Source: Sphaerisporangium rufum (lineage in GTDB: Bacteria > Actinomycetota > Actinomycetes > Streptosporangiales > Streptosporangiaceae). From it: 64,000 bases of DNA. Below, one piece after another: positions 59,826-64,000 of the stretch. Made by a program: the position numbers and the translations under genes. The DNA lies in assembly GCF_016863395.1 (NCBI RefSeq), contig NZ_BOOU01000054.1, positions 62,001-126,000 on the forward strand, given 5' to 3'. The stretch's first letter is position 1; every line of letters begins with the position of its first letter. Below the pieces are notes generated by a model that worked only from the letters and a program-made list of their open reading frames with translations, was not told the origin of the DNA and did no database searches.

Positions 59826-60394
59826 TCCCGTCCGAGTACCGCGTTCACCCCGCCGCTCCCGAGCATCTCGACGGGGCCCGCGGCGTCATGCTCGACACCT
59901 TCTACCGCGAGTTCGGGTACGGCTACCGCCCCGAGTGGCACTGGGACGTCGTCGACCTCGACGGCGTCTACCTCGGACCCGCCCGGCACGCCCTGTTCGT
60001 GGCCACCACCGTCGACCAGGTCGTCGGGACCACCGCCGTCCGGGCCGTGGCCCCCGCCCACCCGCGGGCACTGGCCGACCGCTACCCGGCGGGCGCCACC
60101 GCCCAGCTGTTCCGGGTCTACGTCTCCCCCGGGCACCGGCGCCGCGGCCTGGCCAGGGCCATGGTCGAGCAGGCCCGGCGGTTCGTCGCCGCCTCCCCGA
60201 CGTACCAGGCCCTCTACCTGCACACCGACACCCGGATCGCCGGAGCCGAGGCGTTCTGGCGCTCCGTGGCGACGGTCGTCCTCGACGCCCGCGACGGCGA
60301 TCCCGCCCGCTTCCAGACCCTGCACCTGGAGATCCCCCTGGACCGGCCGCTGCCCGCGGCGCCCGCCGGCCGGCACGTCACCGTGCCAGCGTGA
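59822..60394 (+). CDS. GNAT-family N-acetyltransferase, last gene of the importer operon
   Basis: A 190-residue GNAT with the acetyl-CoA motif QLFRVYVSPGHRRRGLARAM and the following helix VEQARRFVAASPTYQALYLH. The N-terminal part (HPAAPEHLDGARGVMLDTFY) carries the acceptor side. Its ATG overlaps the ATPase stop (ATGA), so it is translated with the importer. Acetylation of the imported compound (metallophore, peptide or toxin) is a reasonable guess. Alternatively it is unrelated and merely co-transcribed. Confidence 0.82.
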   Translation: MIPSEYRVHPAAPEHLDGARGVMLDTFYREFGYGYRPEWHWDVVDLDGVYLGPARHALFVATTVDQVVGTTAVRAVAPAHPRALADRYPAGATAQLFRVYVSPGHRRRGLARAMVEQARRFVAASPTYQALYLHTDTRIAGAEAFWRSVATVVLDARDGDPARFQTLHLEIPLDRPLPAAPAGRHVTVPA

Positions 60395-60431
60395 TATGCC
60401 ACATGGAGTCCGGTGTTGGCAGTATGTCGCC

Positions 60432-61409
60432 ATGCGTATCGGAATACTGGGCGCCGCACGGATCGCCCCGACCGCCCTGATCAAACCGGCGCGGGCCGTC
60501 GACGGCGTCGAGGTGGCCGCGGTCGCCGCCCGCGACCGCGGCCGCGCCGAGGCGTTCGCCGGCAAGCACGGCGTCCCCGTCGTGCACGGCTCCTACCAGG
60601 AGCTGGTGGACGATCCGTCGCTGGACGCCGTCTACGTCCCGCTGCCCAACGCCCTGCACGCCGAGTGGACGCTGAAGGCCGTCGAGGCCGGCAAGCACGT
60701 GCTGTGCGAGAAGCCGTTCACCTCCAACGCGGTGGAGGCCCAGGCCGTCGCCGACGCCGCACAGGCGGCGGGCGTGGTGGTGATGGAGGCGTTCCACTAC
60801 CGCTACCACCCGCTGATGGAACGCGCGCGGAAGATCGTGGAAGGCGAGCTGGGCGAGATCCGGCGGGTCACCACCTCGTTCTGCTTCCCGCTCCCCAGGT
60901 TCTCCGACATCCGGTACTCGCTGCCGCTGGCCGGCGGCGCCCTGATGGACGCCGGCTGCTACGCCGTGCACTGCCTGCGCACCCTCGGACCGGGCGAACC
61001 GTCGGTCACCTCGGCGACCGCGCTGCTGCGCTCCCCCGGCGTCGACCGAGCGATGACCGCCGAGCTGGCCTTTCCAGGCGGCGCCACCGGCCACGTCCAG
61101 ACGTCCATGTGGTCGCGCCGGCTGATGAGCGTCAGCGCCCGGGTCGAGGGCGAGCGCGGATCCCTGCGGATCATCAACTTCGTCGCGCCGCAGTTCTTCC
61201 ACCTGCTCACCGTCAAGACCGCCGCCGGCCGGCGGCGCGAGCGGGTGCCCGGCGAGCCCACCTACACCGGCCAGCTGCGTGCCTTCCTCGCCGCCGTCCA
61301 GGACGGCGTGCCGCCGCTCACCCCGCCGGCGGACGCGATCGCCAACATGAAGGTGATCGACGACATCTACCGCGCCGCCCGCCTCCCCCTCCGCGGCTCC
61401 GCCGGCTGA
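60432..61409 (+). CDS. Gfo/Idh/MocA-family NAD(P)-dependent oxidoreductase
   Basis: A 325-residue two-domain dehydrogenase. The N-terminal Rossmann fold starts RIGILGAARIAPTALIKPA. The Gfo/Idh/MocA signature is HVLCEKPFTSNAVEAQAVAD and the C-terminal domain has MEAFHYRYHPLMERARKIV. Members oxidise sugars, inositols or dihydrodiols. The ATG at 60432 has no Shine-Dalgarno, and CAGTAT lies about eight bases upstream, so it may be leaderless. It is 38 bases after the GNAT gene but likely has its own promoter. Confidence 0.92.
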   Translation: MRIGILGAARIAPTALIKPARAVDGVEVAAVAARDRGRAEAFAGKHGVPVVHGSYQELVDDPSLDAVYVPLPNALHAEWTLKAVEAGKHVLCEKPFTSNAVEAQAVADAAQAAGVVVMEAFHYRYHPLMERARKIVEGELGEIRRVTTSFCFPLPRFSDIRYSLPLAGGALMDAGCYAVHCLRTLGPGEPSVTSATALLRSPGVDRAMTAELAFPGGATGHVQTSMWSRRLMSVSARVEGERGSLRIINFVAPQFFHLLTVKTAAGRRRERVPGEPTYTGQLRAFLAAVQDGVPPLTPPADAIANMKVIDDIYRAARLPLRGSAG

Positions 61410-61692
61410 CCCCGCACACGGTCCGGTGCGGACGCGGCCTCGCGGCCACCGCCGGGCCCGGTTGGAACCACCTCGGTTTCTCCCGCGGGCCGGCCGCCCG
61501 GGACTCGCGCCTCGCCGCACGGCCCGCCCGGTTCCGTGGCGGCGCGCCGCGATCCCCGCTGTGCGCGATGGCACCACCGGCGGCCGGCCACGGCCCGGCC
61601 GTGCCGCCTCAGGCACGGGCGGGCGGCGACCACCGGCATCGCTCATGGCGGCACGGCGACCCGACCGTCCGGCGAGGGCTACGGTGATCCCT

Positions 61693-62436
61693 ATGCCGAT
61701 CGCGCTGGCCTTCGCCGCCTTCGTCACGACGCTGCTCGGCGGCATCGTGGCGCAGCGCGTCCAGGACCGGCGGCACATCGTCCTCGGCGCCGCGGCCGGG
61801 GTCATGCTCGGCGTGGTCGCCTTCGACCTCGTCCCCGAAGGCCTCGAACTGTCGGCCGACCGGCTGCTCGGCGTGCCGGTGCCCATGGTCACCATGGCGG
61901 CCGGGTTCCTGCTCGTGCACGTGGTCGAGCGTTCGCTGGCCGTGCACGAGGTGCCGCAAGGCCACTACGCCGGCCACGCCCACCGGCACGCCGGCGTCGG
62001 CCTCGGCGCCGGATCCGCCCTGGTGGTGCACAGCTTCATCGACGGCACCGCCATCGGCGCCGCCTTCCAGTCCGGTCAGGGGCTCGGCCTCACCGTCGCC
62101 ATCGCGGTCATCGCGCACGACTTCACCGACGGCTTCAACACCTTCACCCTGACCACCCTGTACGGCAACGCCCGGCGGCTCGCCCTCACCCTCGTCCTGC
62201 TGGACGCCGTCGCCCCGCTGGCCGGTGCCGCGCTCACCCTGCTGGTGCACATCCCGGAGCCGATGCTGGCCGGCTACCTGGGGTTCTTCGCCGGGTTCCT
62301 GCTCTACCTCGCGACCGCCGACATCCTGCCCGAGGCGCACACCACCGACCACCCCACCAGCGCCACCCTGCTGGCCACCGTCGGCGGCACCCTGTTCATG
62401 TGGCTGGTCATCGGCCTCACCGCCCACACCCCGTGA
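61693..62436 (+). CDS. ZIP-family metal transporter
   Basis: A 247-residue membrane protein with eight helices in the ZIP layout. The metal-path motifs are VVHSFIDGTAIGAAFQ (helix 4, HSxxDG) and VIAHDFTDGFNTFTL (helix 5, HDxxDG). A His-rich loop HYAGHAHRHAG lies between helices 3 and 4. ZIP proteins move zinc, iron or manganese into the cytoplasm. ATG 61693 is seven bases after a TACGGT -10, suggesting a leaderless mRNA; GTG 61684 is an alternative. It is 2 kb from the metal-box importer operon. Confidence 0.9.
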   Translation: MPIALAFAAFVTTLLGGIVAQRVQDRRHIVLGAAAGVMLGVVAFDLVPEGLELSADRLLGVPVPMVTMAAGFLLVHVVERSLAVHEVPQGHYAGHAHRHAGVGLGAGSALVVHSFIDGTAIGAAFQSGQGLGLTVAIAVIAHDFTDGFNTFTLTTLYGNARRLALTLVLLDAVAPLAGAALTLLVHIPEPMLAGYLGFFAGFLLYLATADILPEAHTTDHPTSATLLATVGGTLFMWLVIGLTAHTP

Positions 62437-62611
62437 CCCGCCCGGCCGCAGCCTGCCGATGGCTCGGCTCACGCCGTCCGGGCCGCCGACGACCGTCCCG
62501 CCTGGGTACGGATCCATCTCGATCCGGCATTTCCTGGTAGCGGACATTCCGCTGTCAACCTCGCTACAGGAAGAGGCGTCATATACGCGCCCCCGACACT
62601 AGCGAGGAGTC

Positions 62612-62677
62612 ATGAAGCAGTCGCGGATCCGGTACATAAGAAAACCTGCTGGGACGATCGGCGGCTACCGGATCTGA
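62612..62677 (+). CDS. Small ORF (21 residues) coupled to the following gene
   Basis: ATG 62612 follows a strong GAGGAG site by two to five bases and encodes a basic 21-residue peptide (MKQSRIRYIRKPAGTIGGYR). Its stop is three bases before the ATG of the downstream gene, which has no ribosome-binding site of its own. The arrangement suggests translational coupling or a leader peptide. It could also be a secreted or regulatory peptide. Confidence 0.45.
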   Translation: MKQSRIRYIRKPAGTIGGYRI

Positions 62678-62680
62678 CCC

Positions 62681-63604
62681 ATGACTCCCCGACTCATCCT
62701 CTTAACCATCTCGCTCGCGCTGGCAGCGGTCATCGCCATCTGCGCCACCACCATCGTCCTGGTTCTCGACCAGCCCTCCGGCGACCCGAGTGAGTACCAC
62801 CCCAACCTGGCCGGGGTCGCCCTGGCCGACGATGGCGAGCCGCAGCCTGACACCGAGGCCGGTGCCCGAGCGGCCGCGCAGACACTGTTCGATTCCTACG
62901 CCGCCGGTGACCACGGCGCCTTCTGGGACGGCTGGAGCAGCGACGCCCACAACCTGATCTCTCGAGGGGACTATGTGCGGCTCTTCGAGCTGTGCAAGCC
63001 CGTCGCGCAAGGAATCCGCTACGCCGTCCAGTCCGCGACCGTCCAGGGCGACACGGCGAAGGTGCAGGTCACCCGGCTGATCGCCGCGTTCACCTACGAT
63101 TTCAGGTACGAGAACGGGCGCTGGCGATTCGTCCCGGAGGCCGAAACTCAGGCAGAGTACCGATCCAAGACCGTCGAGCAGATGGTCGCCGAGAAACAGG
63201 CCGCAGGCACCTGCGCGAACGGCTCCACTCCCCCGTCGGCGCCGACCGCCACCTCCGTCCCACCGGACGCGGCCCGGCAGAGTGTCCGGTCACAGCCCCC
63301 ACCTGCGACGCCGGGCGAACGGAAGGTGCTGCTCACCGACAACGGCAGCGGCAGGAAGAACAGCGCGCCGTTCACCGTCGACGCCTCATGGGCTCTGCAC
63401 TACACCTACGACTGTTCACAGTCGTCGACCGGTTCCGCTTTCATGTCGGCCACCTTGCTGGACGGGACCAGGCACGTAGATCTCCTGGTCAGCGAGACGG
63501 GTGCGTCAGCGGACAAGACGACTCCGCAATACCGGGCGGGCACCTTCCACCTGGAGATCGCTGGATCGTGCCCGTGGACGGTCGAAGTGGTCGACATCCC
63601 GTAA
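62681..63604 (+). CDS. Membrane-anchored/secreted protein with NTF2-like domain
   Basis: A 307-residue protein. An N-terminal hydrophobic segment (LILLTISLALAAVIAICATT) anchors or exports it. Residues ~60-175 resemble an NTF2-like fold of the kind seen in secreted actinobacterial proteins (AQTLFDSYAAGDHGAFWDGW, TYDFRYENGRWRFVPE). A Pro/Ser-rich linker leads to a C-terminal domain of about 95 residues with a cysteine pair (YTYDCSQ, GSCPWTVEV). The function is unknown. The preceding ORF is coupled to it. Confidence 0.65.
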   Translation: MTPRLILLTISLALAAVIAICATTIVLVLDQPSGDPSEYHPNLAGVALADDGEPQPDTEAGARAAAQTLFDSYAAGDHGAFWDGWSSDAHNLISRGDYVRLFELCKPVAQGIRYAVQSATVQGDTAKVQVTRLIAAFTYDFRYENGRWRFVPEAETQAEYRSKTVEQMVAEKQAAGTCANGSTPPSAPTATSVPPDAARQSVRSQPPPATPGERKVLLTDNGSGRKNSAPFTVDASWALHYTYDCSQSSTGSAFMSATLLDGTRHVDLLVSETGASADKTTPQYRAGTFHLEIAGSCPWTVEVVDIP

Positions 63605-63714
63605 CCGTCCCTGGGCGGCCGGCCTCGTCAGAGCCGGCCACGTGATCAGCGGCTGCGAGAGCACCCGGGCGGCATGACCTGCGGCCCGAACCACGTGGTG
63701 TGCGCTGGTGGCGG

Positions 63715-64000
63715 TCAGCCGGGCAGTGCCGCCGTGAGGTCCACCTCGACCAGCTGCCCGGTGAACCCGAGCTGGGCGACTCCCAGCAGCGTGGCCGCGG
63801 TGGTGAACGCCGGCCCGATGACCGAACCGTTCAGGCGCTTCCAGGCGGCGCCCAGCACCGCGACATCGGTAGTGACCACATAGATCACCGAACGGACGAC
63901 CTGATCGGGCTGGGCACCCACCGCACTGAGGGCGGCGAAGGCGTTGGCCGCCACCTGGTCGATCTGGGCCTCGAGATCATCCGGCCCCACCAGCGCTCCT
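63715..64000 (-). CDS. RidA-family protein (5' end beyond window)
   Basis: The C-terminal ~95 residues of a Rid-family protein. Typical pieces are ALVGPDDLEAQIDQVAANAF, VVRSVIYVVTTDV and PAFTTAATLLGVAQLGFTGQ, ending VEVDLTAAL. RidA proteins hydrolyse reactive enamine/imine intermediates such as 2-aminoacrylate. The frame is open to the right edge, so the start and N-terminus are missing; the internal GTG at 63990 is not the true start. The catalytic arginine region lies at AATLLGV, where it is replaced by Leu, so activity is uncertain. Confidence 0.82.
   Translation of the reverse strand, partial: GALVGPDDLEAQIDQVAANAFAALSAVGAQPDQVVRSVIYVVTTDVAVLGAAWKRLNGSVIGPAFTTAATLLGVAQLGFTGQLVEVDLTAALPG

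Noticed and set aside
60413-61687. 424-codon frame overlapping the Gfo/Idh/MocA gene
   Set aside because: It is an Arg-rich shadow in another frame of the real gene.

Overview
The window is very high-GC DNA (roughly 70-75 percent across most of it) with GTG/ATG starts and many 1-4 bp stop/start overlaps. Its gene families are typical of filamentous Actinomycetota: an F420-type LLM oxidoreductase, a SigE-family sigma factor, an AfsR-like regulator, PucR, a Ser/Thr kinase with an ectodomain, and DUF2332. I would place it in or near Streptosporangiales (an Actinomadura/Streptosporangium-like genome), but that is inference. I see no rRNA, tRNA, CRISPR array, insertion sequence, prophage or origin.

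Layout. 1-1079: a CbiX-like chelatase cut by the left edge. 1080-5219: a tandem-GNAT protein, then a regulated ABC-2 export operon (membrane protein, winged-helix regulator, ATPase, permease). 5422-8248: lutABC, lactate oxidation. 8502-10465: a SigE-family sigma factor, its membrane partner and a strong terminator. 10503-11567: an Rv3520c-family LLM oxidoreductase behind an exact KstR-type box. 11691-14968: TetR, ATPase and permease operon. 15164-15793: LysE exporter. 15.85-17.42 kb: a low-GC segment with a conserved-hypothetical gene split by a frameshift. 17.5-22.8 kb: a TPR regulator, a HATPase protein, DUF6461, DUF2332 and GNAT genes. 22.9-26.3 kb: a MacB/FtsX-type exporter divergent from an orphan NarL-type response regulator. 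26.4-32.5 kb: a secreted M23 protein with six 53-residue repeats, divergent from a 1273-residue XRE-SARP-NB-ARC-TPR regulator whose tail runs antisense into an ABM monooxygenase. 33.4-37.4 kb: DUF6504 and a DnaE2-like polymerase behind a LexA-type box. 37.5-43.3 kb: Ser/Thr kinase, MFS and EamA exporters, and a MocR regulator divergent from EamA. 43.55-45.96 kb: a single ORF fusing a complete GH1 beta-glucosidase to a complete LacI regulator. 46.3-50.3 kb: quinone oxidoreductase and an ABC exporter operon ending in a PucR gene. 50.4-53.5 kb: DCC thiol oxidoreductase, cobQ and cobD. 53.6-60.4 kb: a small-molecule kinase, then a Dpp/Opp-type importer operon with a Fur/Zur-like box on its promoter. 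60.4-64 kb: Gfo/Idh/MocA oxidoreductase, ZIP metal transporter, a small ORF coupled to a membrane-anchored protein, and a RidA-family gene cut by the right edge.

Most noteworthy are (i) the GH1-LacI fusion, with a LacI-like inverted repeat upstream that could be its own operator; (ii) the importer operon (lipoprotein, two permeases, a proline-rich 79-residue ORF, a double ATPase, a GNAT) under a probable metal-responsive repressor, 2 kb from a ZIP transporter; (iii) recognisable KstR-type and LexA-type boxes at biologically sensible promoters; (iv) a cobyric acid synthase with a repeat-expanded Gly/Ala/Ser linker. Functions come from motifs recognised in the translations; no database search was run.
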